Positions 17,632-26,289 of a stretch of DNA of 64,000 nucleotides are shown piece by piece; within the stretch, counting starts at the first letter, position 1, and the number at the start of each line of letters is the position of its first letter. The stretch covers positions 154,059 to 218,058 of the forward strand of contig JAUSFB010000068.1 in the NCBI GenBank assembly GCA_030651575.1, read 5' to 3'. Under the pieces are notes generated by a model. That model saw only the letters and a list, made by a program, of their open reading frames with translations. It was not told the DNA's origin and searched no databases. The translations under genes and the position numbers were made by a program. This DNA is from Phaeospirillum sp. Its GTDB lineage: Bacteria; Pseudomonadota; Alphaproteobacteria; Rhodospirillales; Magnetospirillaceae.

Positions 17632-17712
17632 CTAGGACAGAGTCGCGTCGGGGGCGGATTTGGCGCTCAGATACGCGACGAGGGTGGAGAACAACTCGAT
17701 CAGAAGATACAT
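17632..17712 (-). CDS. Possible 26-residue hydrophobic small protein
   Basis: A tiny reading frame starts at ATG 17712 with an excellent ribosome site (GGAGG, five bases upstream). It encodes a peptide with a hydrophobic core (MYLLIELFSTLVAYLS) and a polar tail. It lies 116 bp downstream of hypX, at the end of the hydrogenase operon, converging on the MotB-like gene. No family is recognised. The main support is the ribosome site, so it may be spurious. Confidence 0.35.
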   Translation of the reverse strand: MYLLIELFSTLVAYLSAKSAPDATLS

Positions 17713-17828
17713 GGAACCCTCCTGGGGGCTGATGCTGCGATGCAACATATTGAGCCCGGAATGGTTCTCACCGTCCATGCTATTCCGGAGTCCCGCCCAT
17801 GCCGGGTGGGGTTGCCCCACCCTTTGGA

Positions 17829-19475
17829 TCAGGCGCGCGATTTGCTGCGGTGACGCGCCAGATATAGGGGTGTGCGGCTTTTCGGCAGTTTGTGGATGAA
17901 GTTGAACCGGGCCACATGGTAGCTGGGATCGAAACCGTAGAAGTTCAGCTTCATATGCTCCAACTCCTCGGCGCGGTACTGTTCCAGCGGCTTGGCGGCT
18001 TCGTCGGCGGCGCGGGTCAGGCGTTTGGCGATCAGGCGTTCGTCCAGGGCGGGGTCGGCGGCCAGGGCTTCGGCCATTTCCTCCACCAGACGACGGAACT
18101 CGGGCACATCGCGGCCAAAGCGGGAATCGATCAGTCCCAGGCGCTCGGCCTCCTCGGCACCCACGGGCAGGCGGGCTTTCACCACCTCCTGGGCCTTGGC
18201 CTCGCCGCAGCGGCGCGGCAGCAGATAGGTCCAGTACTCCGAGCCGAACAGGTTGCCCATACCCTTGTAATGGGGGTTCAGCACCACGCCGTCGCGGGCC
18301 AGCACCAGATCGGCGGCCAGGGCCATGAATACCCCGCCGGCCCCCGCGTTGCCATGCATGGCGGCGAGGGTGAGGTGGCTGCCGCAGGTGATGATCGCGC
18401 GGCACAGATCGTTCATGGCGTTGATGTTGCGCCAGGACTCCTCGGCCGGGCTGGCGGCGGCCTCGATGGTGCACAGATGAATGCCGTTGGACCAGAAATC
18501 CGGCCCGCCCATCAGCGCGATTACCTTGGTGGGGCGCTGAGTGGCGGCGATGAAGGCGTCGGTCAGCCGCCGGCACTGATCGGTGCTCATGGCGCCGTTG
18601 ACGAAGGGGAAGTGAAGATAGCCGACGCCGTGGCGCTCATCATACCACAGGTCGTGATAGCCCGGCGTCTCGGGCAGGGCTTCCAGACCGGTCAGTACGG
18701 TCGTGGCCGGGAGCTTGAGGGCATGGTCCTCCTTGGCGCGCAGATGGCCGATCCATACTGCGCCGTCGGTGGTGGCCCGTGCGATGGCTCCGCCGTGGCG
18801 GGCGATCAGGTCGCCGGGCCGACCGGCGAGGCCGTTGGCGGCATGGGCGTCGTGCAGGTAGACCGCCCGGTCATGGATACGATCCAGCAGGCCGGGGGTT
18901 CCGTCGGCGGAGCGGATCTTTCTTAGAACGGCGGCGGTGTCGTCGCGGTCCCAGTCGATGGCGCGGTCGGCCTGTTTGATGGCCGGCTTCCAGGTGGAGG
19001 CGGCCGGGCGACCGACCGGTCCGTCGGGGAGTCTGTCCAGGGCTTCCAGCACCGCCGCCACCGCCGCGTCGGCCACCTCGTTGCGGTAGAGGCTGGATTT
19101 GGAGGCCTGACGCAGCGGGAAAGTGCGGCTGGCCCAGACCGGGCCGCCATCCATCTCGGCCTCGGCCTGCAACACGGTGACGCCCCAGGTCTCGCGGCCC
19201 TCCAGGATGGCCCAGTCCAGCGCCGCCGGCCCCCGGTCGCCTTCGGGGCCGGGATGGACCACCAGACAAAGGTGGTTTTTCCAGACTGCTTCCGGGATGG
19301 CGCGTTTGAGGAACGGCGCGACGATCAGGTCCGGCTTGGCCAGCGTCACCGCTTCCAGGGTGACGGCGTCGTTGACGTCGAACTCCAGGGTGACGGCGTG
19401 GCCACGGCCGCCCAGCTCGACCCACAGGCGCTGGGTGAGCGAGTTGAAGGAGTGAGCGAGGAGGAGGATGCGCAT
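17829..19475 (-). CDS. hypX: Hydrogenase maturation protein HypX/HoxX (CO-ligand synthesis)
   Basis: The 548-residue protein has an N-terminal formyl-THF transferase-like domain (MRILLLAHSFNSL, VVHPGPEGDRGPAALDWAI) and a C-terminal enoyl-CoA hydratase-like domain (IALMGGPDFWSNGIHLCTIE, MHGNAGAGGVFMALAADLVL, YWTYLLPRR). HypX makes the CO ligand of the NiFe site from N10-formyl-THF through formyl-CoA under aerobic conditions. The ATG at 19475 overlaps the hypE stop by one base (TGATG). It is the last gene of the hyp block, in the same position as in Ralstonia eutropha. The finding of HypX beside a Hyb-type hydrogenase is discussed below. Confidence 0.93.
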   Translation of the reverse strand: MRILLLAHSFNSLTQRLWVELGGRGHAVTLEFDVNDAVTLEAVTLAKPDLIVAPFLKRAIPEAVWKNHLCLVVHPGPEGDRGPAALDWAILEGRETWGVTVLQAEAEMDGGPVWASRTFPLRQASKSSLYRNEVADAAVAAVLEALDRLPDGPVGRPAASTWKPAIKQADRAIDWDRDDTAAVLRKIRSADGTPGLLDRIHDRAVYLHDAHAANGLAGRPGDLIARHGGAIARATTDGAVWIGHLRAKEDHALKLPATTVLTGLEALPETPGYHDLWYDERHGVGYLHFPFVNGAMSTDQCRRLTDAFIAATQRPTKVIALMGGPDFWSNGIHLCTIEAAASPAEESWRNINAMNDLCRAIITCGSHLTLAAMHGNAGAGGVFMALAADLVLARDGVVLNPHYKGMGNLFGSEYWTYLLPRRCGEAKAQEVVKARLPVGAEEAERLGLIDSRFGRDVPEFRRLVEEMAEALAADPALDERLIAKRLTRAADEAAKPLEQYRAEELEHMKLNFYGFDPSYHVARFNFIHKLPKSRTPLYLARHRSKSRA

Positions 19476-20524
19476 CAGCAGATCCTCGGCAGTTGCTCGC
19501 CGGCCAGCCAATCCACCACCCGCATGCCGCCCATGCCGGTCCGCATCTGGACGAAGTGGTGGGAATCGTCGCGGCAGCTTCCGATGCGGGTGGCGTCGGC
19601 TCCCAGGGGGTGGGCGCGCATGACCGCCAGCAGGGCCTCGGCATCGGCCTCGGCGCAGATGCAGATCAGCTTGCCCTCGTTGGCGACGTAAAGCGGGTCG
19701 AGGCCCAGCAGCTCGCAGGCGCCGCGCACCTCGGGCCGCACCGGCACCAGGGCTTCTTCGATCAGCATACCCACCGCCGATTGCGAGGCGATTTCGTTCA
19801 GGGTCGCGGCCAGCCCGCCCCGCGTCGGGTCGCGCAGCACATGGATACCCGGCACGGCGGCGACCATCTTGGCCACCATTTCATGCAGCGCCGCCGAGTC
19901 CGATAAGATGGTGGTCTCGAAGCCCAGGGATTCGCGCTGGCTCATCACCGCGACGCCGTGGTCGCCCATGGTGCCGGAAATCAGGATGGCGTCGCCGGGG
20001 CGCGCCTTGTCGCCGGAAATTTCGACCCCGGCGGGCACCGTGCCGATACCGGCGGTGGTGATGAAGATGCCGTCGCCCTTGCCCTTTTCCACCACCTTGG
20101 TGTCGCCGGTGACCACCGGCACGCCGGCTTCCTTGCTGGCCTTGGCCATGGAAGCGACGATGCGGGCAAGGTCGGCCAGCGGGAAGCCTTCCTCGATGAT
20201 GAAGCCGGCCGATAACGACAGCGGAACCGCCCCCGCCATGGCGATGTCGTTGACGGTGCCGTGGACGGCAAGGCTGCCGATATCGCCGCCGGGGAAGAAC
20301 AGCGGACTGATGACATAGCCGTCGGTGGTCATCACCATGCGGCCGGCGGGAACGTCGAAGGCGGCCTGATCATTGCGTTGGTTCAGCGCCTCGTTGTCGA
20401 AGGCGGCGATGAACATTTCCTCGACCAGTTGGGCCATGGCGCGGCCGCCGCCGCCATGGGTAAGGTCGACCCGGCCATGAGTGAGGTCGAGCGGGCGGGG
20501 ATGGGCGCGGCGGGGCAGGGTCAT
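19475..20524 (-). CDS. hypE: Hydrogenase expression/formation protein HypE (carbamoyl dehydratase)
   Basis: The 349-residue protein is a PurM/ThiL-like ATPase with the TLTHGGGGRAM start region (here LTHGGGGRAM) and GTVNDIAMAGA. Its C terminus is exactly PRIC, whose terminal Cys carries the thiocarbamate that is dehydrated to thiocyanate, the source of the CN ligands. Its start overlaps the hypD stop (ATGA). It works with HypF, which charges the Cys. Confidence 0.96.
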   Translation of the reverse strand: MTLPRRAHPRPLDLTHGRVDLTHGGGGRAMAQLVEEMFIAAFDNEALNQRNDQAAFDVPAGRMVMTTDGYVISPLFFPGGDIGSLAVHGTVNDIAMAGAVPLSLSAGFIIEEGFPLADLARIVASMAKASKEAGVPVVTGDTKVVEKGKGDGIFITTAGIGTVPAGVEISGDKARPGDAILISGTMGDHGVAVMSQRESLGFETTILSDSAALHEMVAKMVAAVPGIHVLRDPTRGGLAATLNEIASQSAVGMLIEEALVPVRPEVRGACELLGLDPLYVANEGKLICICAEADAEALLAVMRAHPLGADATRIGSCRDDSHHFVQMRTGMGGMRVVDWLAGEQLPRIC

Positions 20525-21657
20525 TCACTCTTCTCCAGATCCCGGAACCGTCCATAGGTCCAGTGGGCGGCGCAGGCGCCCTCGGCCGAGACCATGCACG
20601 AGCCCATGGGGTTTTCCGGGGTACAGACGGTGCCGAACAGCTTGCAGTCGATGGGCTTCTTGACGCCGCGCAGAATGGCGCCGCATTCGCAGGCCTTGTT
20701 GTCCGGCGGCGAGTCCTGGGGCACGTCCCAGCGACGTTCGGCGTCCCAGGCGGCGAAGGGTTCCTTGAGGCGCAGCGCCGAATAGGGAACCAGCCCCAGG
20801 CCGCGCCACTCGAAGGAGCGCCGAAGCTCGAACATCTCGGCCACCAGGGCCTTGGCCTTTTCGTTGCCGTCGCGGGTGACGGCGCGCGAGAACTCGTTCT
20901 CGACGTCGAAGCGGCCTTCGTTGATCTGGCGCACCAGCATCCGGACCGCCTGCATCACGTCCAGCGGCTCGAAGCCGGCGATCACCACCGGGCGCTGATA
21001 CTCCTCGGCGAAGTACTCGTAGGGGCGCGAGCCGATGATGGTCGAGACATGGGCCGGGCCGATGAAGGCGTCCAGCTTGACGGTGCCCAGCGTGCGCACC
21101 TCTGGGCTGTCGAGGATCTGGGTGATGGCCGACGGCGTCAGCACATGGTTGCAAAACACGCTGAAATTCGGAAGGTTCAGCGCCTGGGCCTGCTTGATCG
21201 CCACGGCGGTGGGCGGCGTGGTGGTCTCGAAGCCGATGGCGAAGAACACCACCTGGCGCTCCGGCATGGCCTGGGCCAGCTTCAGCGCGTCCAGGGTGGA
21301 GTAGACCATGCGGATGTCGCAGCCCTCGGCCTTGGCCTTCAACAGCGATAATCGCTTCGAGCCCGGCACGCGCAGCATGTCGCCATAGGTGCACAGGGTG
21401 ACGCCGTCCTGGCGAGCCAGCCAGATGGCGGCGTCGATGCGGCCCACCGGCAGGACGCAGACCGGACAGCCGGGGCCGTGGATCATCCGCACATTGGCGG
21501 GCAACAGGTCTTCCAACCCATAGCGCGAGATGGCGTGGGTATGACCGCCGCAGAACTCCATGATGTGATAGGACCGCGCCGGGTCGGCTTCGGCGGCGAT
21601 GGTTCGGGCGATGCCTTGGGCGACCGTTCCGTCGCGGAATTCGTCGATATACTTCAA
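20521..21657 (-). CDS. hypD: Hydrogenase formation protein HypD (Fe(CN)2CO scaffold)
   Basis: The 378-residue iron-sulfur protein carries the family motifs: MEFCGGHTHAISRYG, GPGCPVCVLPVGRID, AIGFETTTPPTA, and the C-terminal cysteine set (CECGAI, CKLFGTVCTPENPMGSCMVS) that binds the [4Fe-4S] cluster. It is the scaffold on which HypC and HypD assemble the Fe(CN)2CO unit. The start is a TTG at 21657, giving the usual MKYIDEF N terminus and overlapping the hypC stop as TTGA; no ATG is available there. Confidence 0.95.
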   Translation of the reverse strand: MKYIDEFRDGTVAQGIARTIAAEADPARSYHIMEFCGGHTHAISRYGLEDLLPANVRMIHGPGCPVCVLPVGRIDAAIWLARQDGVTLCTYGDMLRVPGSKRLSLLKAKAEGCDIRMVYSTLDALKLAQAMPERQVVFFAIGFETTTPPTAVAIKQAQALNLPNFSVFCNHVLTPSAITQILDSPEVRTLGTVKLDAFIGPAHVSTIIGSRPYEYFAEEYQRPVVIAGFEPLDVMQAVRMLVRQINEGRFDVENEFSRAVTRDGNEKAKALVAEMFELRRSFEWRGLGLVPYSALRLKEPFAAWDAERRWDVPQDSPPDNKACECGAILRGVKKPIDCKLFGTVCTPENPMGSCMVSAEGACAAHWTYGRFRDLEKSE

Positions 21658-21890
21658 AGCGCCGGCTCCGCCTCGAACTGACTCAGTTCCTCGAACAGCG
21701 CCAGGGTCTTGGCGGCTTCCTCGGGATCGATCACCGACAGGGCATAGCCCACATGAACGATGACGTAGTCGCCCACCGTCACGTCGGATACCAGCGCCAG
21801 CGATACCGTCTTGGTGACGCCGCCCAGATTGACCTTGGCGGAATCGTCGGGCAGCAATTCGGTCACCAGGGCGGGCAGGGCCAGACACAT
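21654..21890 (-). CDS. hypC: Hydrogenase assembly chaperone HypC
   Basis: This 78-residue HypC/HypG/HupF-family protein begins MCLALPALV; Cys2 is the residue that contacts the iron and the large subunit. It continues with the conserved VGDYVIVHVGYALSVIDPEEA. It partners HypD and hands the Fe(CN)2CO group to the large subunit. A second HypC-family gene (hupF/hoxL) lies earlier in the same operon. The start follows the hypF stop by two bases. Confidence 0.95.
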   Translation of the reverse strand: MCLALPALVTELLPDDSAKVNLGGVTKTVSLALVSDVTVGDYVIVHVGYALSVIDPEEAAKTLALFEELSQFEAEPAL

Positions 21891-21892
21891 GG

Positions 21893-22978
21893 TTAATTGT
21901 CCTCCAAAGTGGCGGCGATCCACGCCTGACCCAGACTTAATCCGGCATCGCCGGGCGAGACCTTGGCGGCGGTCAAGGGGTGAAGCCCCGCCTCTTGCAA
22001 CCGTTTCACCAGCCCGGCGGTCAGCACCCGGTTGAGGAAGCAGCCTCCGCCCAGGGTTACCGTCTTGACGCCAGCGGTCTCCGCCGCTTGCGCCGCCCAC
22101 TGGGTCAGCGCCTCGATCAGGGTTCCGTGGAACAGGTTGGCACCTTTCACCGCATCGGCGCAAGACGACAGCCGCGCCAGCAACGGCAGCAGGTCCAGCA
22201 CTCCATCGCCGATGGTCCAGCCGGCCGGGTCGACTTCGGGGCGGTCGGCCAGGGCCTCCAGCGCCATGGGGGCCTGACCCTCGAAGGCGGAGACCGGATG
22301 CAGCCCCAGCAGGCCGCAGGCGGCGTCGAACAGCCGGCCGGCGCTGGAGGTGACGGGGGAGTTCAATCCCTTGTCCAGCACTTGGCCCAGCCGGGCGGCG
22401 GCGGGAATGTCGCAAAAGCGGGTGGCGATCTCGTCGCCGCGCCCCAGCCGGTGCAAGACGCTGGCGGCCATGCGCCAGGGCTCGCGCGCCGCCATGTCGC
22501 CGCCGGGCTGGGCCAGCACGGCGAGGTGGCCGAGACGCTCATAGCGGGGACCGTCGGCCAGCAGCAGTTCACCGCCCCAGGATTGGCTGGCGGGACCGAG
22601 GCCATAGCCGTCCAGCGACAGGGCGATCACCGGCCCGTCATGGCCGTGTTCGGCGGCGATGGCGGCGGCATGGGCGTGATGGTGCTGTACCGGGACTTGG
22701 GGCAGGTCGAGGCTTTGGGCAAAGCGGGTGGAATGGAAGTCGGGGTGAAGGTCGTGGGCGACCCGCACCGGGCGCACGCCCAACTCGGCCACCAGCGCCT
22801 CGACCGAGGCCTCGAACGCGGTGATGGCGTCGGGCGTGCCGAGGTCGCCATGGACGGCCGAAACGAAGGCCTCGGCGCCGCGGGTGACGCAGATGGTGTT
22901 CTTCAGGAACGGCCCCACCGCCAGCACCGAAGGCACGGCGCGGGGCAGGGGGACCATGATGGCGATGGCCGAACTCAT
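21893..22978 (-). CDS. hypF: Short HypF: Kae1-like carbamoyltransferase domain only
   Basis: The 361-residue protein corresponds only to the C-terminal Kae1-like half of normal HypF (about 750 aa). It has [16 protein letters not shown] at the start, [29 protein letters not shown] (the metal/nucleotide-binding histidines), [20 protein letters not shown], and [11 protein letters not shown]. The acylphosphatase, zinc-finger and YrdC-like carbamoyl-adenylation domains are absent. From my knowledge of Ralstonia eutropha, a truncated HypF also occurs in its hyp cluster. The ATG at 22978 overlaps the hypB stop, so the short form is genuine and not a missed start. Confidence 0.92.
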   Translation of the reverse strand: MSSAIAIMVPLPRAVPSVLAVGPFLKNTICVTRGAEAFVSAVHGDLGTPDAITAFEASVEALVAELGVRPVRVAHDLHPDFHSTRFAQSLDLPQVPVQHHHAHAAAIAAEHGHDGPVIALSLDGYGLGPASQSWGGELLLADGPRYERLGHLAVLAQPGGDMAAREPWRMAASVLHRLGRGDEIATRFCDIPAAARLGQVLDKGLNSPVTSSAGRLFDAACGLLGLHPVSAFEGQAPMALEALADRPEVDPAGWTIGDGVLDLLPLLARLSSCADAVKGANLFHGTLIEALTQWAAQAAETAGVKTVTLGGGCFLNRVLTAGLVKRLQEAGLHPLTAAKVSPGDAGLSLGQAWIAATLEDN

Positions 22979-23805
22979 CCTTGTTTATGAGCGATGGCGC
23001 GGCGGCGGCCTTCGGCGACCCAGGCCAGCCACTCGTCGAAGCCCTCGCCGGTGCGGGCTGACAGCTTCAGGATCACGATGTCGGGGTTGACCCGCCGTGC
23101 GAAAGCGATGCAGCGATCCACGTCGAAATCCACATGGGGCAGCAGATCGATCTTGTTCAGAATCATCATGCCGGCGGCGTGGAACATGTCGGGGTATTTC
23201 AGCGGCTTGTCCTCGCCCTCGGTCACCGACAGGATCGCCACCTTGTAGGCCTCGCCCAGGTCGAAGGCGGCGGGGCAGACCAGATTGCCCACATTTTCGA
23301 TGAACAGCACCGAGTCCTCGGCCGGGGCAAGGCGGCCGATGGCGCTTTCCACCATATGGGCGTCCAGGTGGCAGCCCTTGCCGGTGTTGACCTGAAGGGC
23401 GGGAATGCCGGTGGCGCGGATGCGGTCGGCGTCGAAGCTGGTCTGCTGGTCGCCCTCGATCACCGCCAGCGGAAAGCGGGATTTCAGCGCCTCGGCGGTT
23501 TTGCACAGCAAGGTGGTCTTGCCCGAACCGGGGCTGGAGACCAGATTCAGCGCGAAGACTCCCCGGGCCGCCAGCCAGGCCCGGTTGCGGCCGGCGAAGT
23601 CGTTGTTGTGGCCCAGGATGTCTTGTTCGATCTGGACGATGCGCGACTGACTGAGCCCCGGCACATGGACGCCGGCGATTCCCTGGCCGTAATGGATGTG
23701 GTCCCCGTGATCATGGTCGTGGGAGTGCCCATGGCCATGGGAATGCCCGTGATCATGGGAGTGGCTTTCCACCTTGGCGTCGCCGCAACCGCAAACCGTG
23801 CACAT
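22975..23805 (-). CDS. hypB: Hydrogenase nickel incorporation GTPase HypB
   Basis: The 276-residue protein starts with MCTVCGCG, the high-affinity nickel motif, followed by a His-rich segment (repeated [16 protein letters not shown] units, about residues 17-44). The GTPase domain follows: SSPGSGKTT (P-loop), [10 protein letters not shown] and [11 protein letters not shown]. It inserts nickel with HypA; the His run may store nickel. Its ATG overlaps the hypA stop (TGATG). Confidence 0.97.
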   Translation of the reverse strand: MCTVCGCGDAKVESHSHDHGHSHGHGHSHDHDHGDHIHYGQGIAGVHVPGLSQSRIVQIEQDILGHNNDFAGRNRAWLAARGVFALNLVSSPGSGKTTLLCKTAEALKSRFPLAVIEGDQQTSFDADRIRATGIPALQVNTGKGCHLDAHMVESAIGRLAPAEDSVLFIENVGNLVCPAAFDLGEAYKVAILSVTEGEDKPLKYPDMFHAAGMMILNKIDLLPHVDFDVDRCIAFARRVNPDIVILKLSARTGEGFDEWLAWVAEGRRRAIAHKQG

Positions 23806-24149
23806 CACTCCACCTCCAATTCCTTGATCCGCATTTCTTCGCCGGTGGTGACCGCCAGCGCCGCCCCGCCGCATTTTGGGCAAAGATCGATGCGCGACGT
23901 GACCGCGACGTTGGCCGAGCAGTCCATGCACCATGCGGTGCCGGGAATACGGATGATTTCCAGCTTGGTTCCGGCGGTCAGCGGGGTGCCCCTGGCGACG
24001 GCGTCGAAGCAGAATTCCATGCTTTCCGGCACCACGGTGGACAGCTCGCCGATTTCCAGCCAGACCGTCTTGACCCTGGTGAACCCGTGGGTCTCGGCCT
24101 GGGTTTCCAGGATGCGGATTACTCCCTCGGTCAGTGACATTTCATGCAT
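23805..24149 (-). CDS. hypA: Hydrogenase nickel incorporation metallochaperone HypA
   Basis: The 114-residue protein begins MHEMSLTEG, with His2 as nickel ligand. It has the zinc site CMDCSA and CPKCGG (two CxxC pairs). It delivers nickel to the large subunit with HypB. It overlaps the end of hupK by eight bases. Confidence 0.96.
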   Translation of the reverse strand: MHEMSLTEGVIRILETQAETHGFTRVKTVWLEIGELSTVVPESMEFCFDAVARGTPLTAGTKLEIIRIPGTAWCMDCSANVAVTSRIDLCPKCGGAALAVTTGEEMRIKELEVE

Positions 24150-25311
24150 GGTGAACCTCGACGGTGCAGGCGACGCAGGGGTCCAGCGCCGCGACCAGCA
24201 GGTGGGCGCGCCATTTCAGGTCCGGGGTGGCCTCGGCCCCCATCAGCCCGGAAAACAGCGGTCCGGCGGGATGGAAGTTCCATTCGGTCGGAGCCAGGAT
24301 CTGATAGCGGTTCACCACTCCCTCCTCGATCTCGACGCGATGAGCCAGCAGACCGCGGGCGGCGTCCTCGACCCCCAGGCCGTTGCCGCTGCCGTGATGC
24401 TCGGCGGGGTCGCGGGGAGCGTCGCACAAATCTTGCGCCAAGTCCTCCATGTCCCGCAACGCCACCGCGATCTCGACCAGCCGGGCGGTCAGGCGGGCGG
24501 TAATACCGGTGCCATGCCGGTCGATCAGGGCGGCGATCAGCGGCTGGGCGCTTTGGCGCGACAGGGCGTTGGTTTCGAATACCGCGCCGCCGCAGTCGGG
24601 GTGGGCGACATAGTCGCCGCTGTCGTCGTCGGCGAGGCGTGTTTCCAGGTCGCGCGGCCCTTCGGCCCGCATCAGATGGGGCGTGGCCCGTCCGAAAGCC
24701 GAAAGCCCGTCCCGCTCGACGCGATGGAGCAGGCGGGCGGCGATGCCCTCGCCGCGACGTGCCCAAGCCTGGAGAGAGTCGGGGTCTTTGACCCAATCCT
24801 CCGGGCTGCCGTCGAACAGATGGGCCGCCAGATTGGCCAGCAGCCGGCGTTGCTCGATCAGGGCGCCGTGATCGATCGCCAGCCGGCCGCCGCCGGGCCT
24901 GGCCCAGTCGCCATCGGGATACAAGGCCCGCTTGGCGGCGGTCACCATGGGGCGCAATGGTTTGATGGGATCAAGGTCGGGCGGCTCGTTCACGAGGCCG
25001 GGCCAGTCGCGCAAGATGCCTTGGGCATGCTCGGTCACGGTTTCCACCCACAGCAGGAAATGCCGCGCCATGCGATGGGCGGGAGATGGGTTCAGCCGCA
25101 ACGCGGCCTCCATGGCGCCGCATCCCGCCAGCGCCTGGGCGGTGCCGCACAGGGCGTAGATAGCGGGCAGGATGGCGGTAACCTGGGCGGGAGTGCGGCT
25201 GGCCAGCATGCGTGACGCCTGCACCAGCCGGGTCGAGTGGATCCGGACGTCGGTAACGGCGCGGCCGGTGACCTGAAGCTCGACCGCAAGGCCGGAATCG
25301 AACGGCTGCAT
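24142..25311 (-). CDS. hupK: HupK/HoxV-like hydrogenase assembly protein (large-subunit homologue)
   Basis: The 389-residue protein is a degenerate relative of the hydrogenase large subunit. It lacks the N-terminal RICGVC motif; that region instead reads LCGTAQALAGC. It keeps a C-terminal LDPCVACTVEV and ends five residues later, with no cleavable extension. HoxV/HupK proteins are thought to act as a scaffold for the Fe(CN)2CO unit before transfer to the real large subunit, together with HoxL/HupF. The start at ATG 25311 shares a base with the hupF stop codon, so the two are translationally coupled. Confidence 0.85.
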   Translation of the reverse strand: MQPFDSGLAVELQVTGRAVTDVRIHSTRLVQASRMLASRTPAQVTAILPAIYALCGTAQALAGCGAMEAALRLNPSPAHRMARHFLLWVETVTEHAQGILRDWPGLVNEPPDLDPIKPLRPMVTAAKRALYPDGDWARPGGGRLAIDHGALIEQRRLLANLAAHLFDGSPEDWVKDPDSLQAWARRGEGIAARLLHRVERDGLSAFGRATPHLMRAEGPRDLETRLADDDSGDYVAHPDCGGAVFETNALSRQSAQPLIAALIDRHGTGITARLTARLVEIAVALRDMEDLAQDLCDAPRDPAEHHGSGNGLGVEDAARGLLAHRVEIEEGVVNRYQILAPTEWNFHPAGPLFSGLMGAEATPDLKWRAHLLVAALDPCVACTVEVHHA

Positions 25312-25544
25312 CAAGCCTGGCCGCTGGCGAGGACCTCGGCGAGGTAGGCCAGCGCCTCGGCGGCGACTTCGGGTTCGACCTTTTCCGCGGCGAAATTGCC
25401 GCCGGCCCCCAGGATCACATAGTCGCCCACCGCCACCTCGTCGCCCAGCAGCATCAGGCTGGTGGTGCGGACGGAGCCGAAGGCTTCGACGGTGGCGACG
25501 CCCCGGTCGATGGCGATGATCAAGGACGGCACGGCCATGCACAT
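25311..25544 (-). CDS. hupF: HypC/HupF-family chaperone (HoxL-like)
   Basis: The 77-residue HypC paralogue begins MCMAVPSLI (Cys2 conserved) and has VGDYVILGAGGNFAAEKVEPE. In hydrogenase operons of aerobic bacteria this paralogue pairs with HupK/HoxV and protects the large subunit during assembly under oxygen. About 190 non-coding bases separate it from the protease gene upstream. Confidence 0.87.
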   Translation of the reverse strand: MCMAVPSLIIAIDRGVATVEAFGSVRTTSLMLLGDEVAVGDYVILGAGGNFAAEKVEPEVAAEALAYLAEVLASGQA

Positions 25545-25737
25545 GGTTTTGTCAGTGTCCCTTATACCGGCGAGGATTCGCCTTATTGTTCCTCAGTCGC
25601 CGGGCGGGGCCGTCCGGCCCCTTGGCCCTCGCGGCACGGGCCGCGCCGGCCCTTGGCAGCAACTCCCTTCGGTCGGTCCCTCAAGCGTCGGGCGGAGCCA
25701 TCCGGAATTCCGGTTCGATGAGGGAACGTCGTCGGCC

Positions 25738-26220
25738 TCAGGCGGCCTTGGGGCGTGGGGCTAGCCCCAGCGCCGTCAACTCGGCCACCAGCATGGCCAC
25801 CACGTCGGGCAGGCGCGCCGCGATGTCGGGCGACAGTTCCATGGCGGTGGCGAAGGAGCGGGGCTCGACCCCGATCAGAACGATGTTGCGGGGCATCAGC
25901 CCATGGAAGTTCAGCGCCGCCAGCATGTCCGAGATGCCGACTTGGTGCGGCGAGATCTTGGTCTTGAAGAAGGCGGGAATCTGGTCGCCGGTCAGCCGGG
26001 TGATGGTGCCGGGCTCCTGCTTCGAGCGCATGGCGTCGGCGATCAGCAGGTGGTCTGCGTCGGAAACCTGATCCAGGCAATCCATGCCCGAGGTGCCGCC
26101 GTCGATGACGTCGACCTCTTCGGGCAGGTCATAGCGGGCCAGCAGTTCGTTGACGGCGTAGACGCCGACGCCCTCGTCGGTGAGCAGGATGTTGCCGACG
26201 CCAAGGATCACAACGCGCAT
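25738..26220 (-). CDS. hybD: Hydrogenase maturation endopeptidase (HybD/HupD)
   Basis: The 160-residue protease has LGVGNILLTDEGVGVYAV with the nickel-sensing Glu16, IDGGTSGMDCL, and KISPHQVGISD with the conserved His. It removes the C-terminal peptide of the large subunit after nickel insertion. It follows hybC after a 69-bp gap that contains a GC-rich hairpin. Confidence 0.95.
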   Translation of the reverse strand: MRVVILGVGNILLTDEGVGVYAVNELLARYDLPEEVDVIDGGTSGMDCLDQVSDADHLLIADAMRSKQEPGTITRLTGDQIPAFFKTKISPHQVGISDMLAALNFHGLMPRNIVLIGVEPRSFATAMELSPDIAARLPDVVAMLVAELTALGLAPRPKAA

Positions 26221-26246
26221 TGATTTTTCACTCTCATATCGGAACT

Positions 26247-26274
26247 CCCCCCCTCCCGGCGGGAGAGGGGGAGT
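26247..26274. repeat. Hairpin between hybC and hybD
   Basis: CTCCCCC plus CTCCCG pairs with CGGGAG plus GGGGGAG around a minimal loop. There is no T-run, so it is more likely an RNA-stability element at the end of the structural-gene part than a terminator. Confidence 0.45.
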
Positions 26275-26289
26275 GAAGCCAGCTTATAC

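Noticed and set aside
23134..25215. Plus-strand open frame of 693 codons across hypB-hypA-hupK
   Set aside because: It runs antisense to three genes with definite hydrogenase-maturation motifs.
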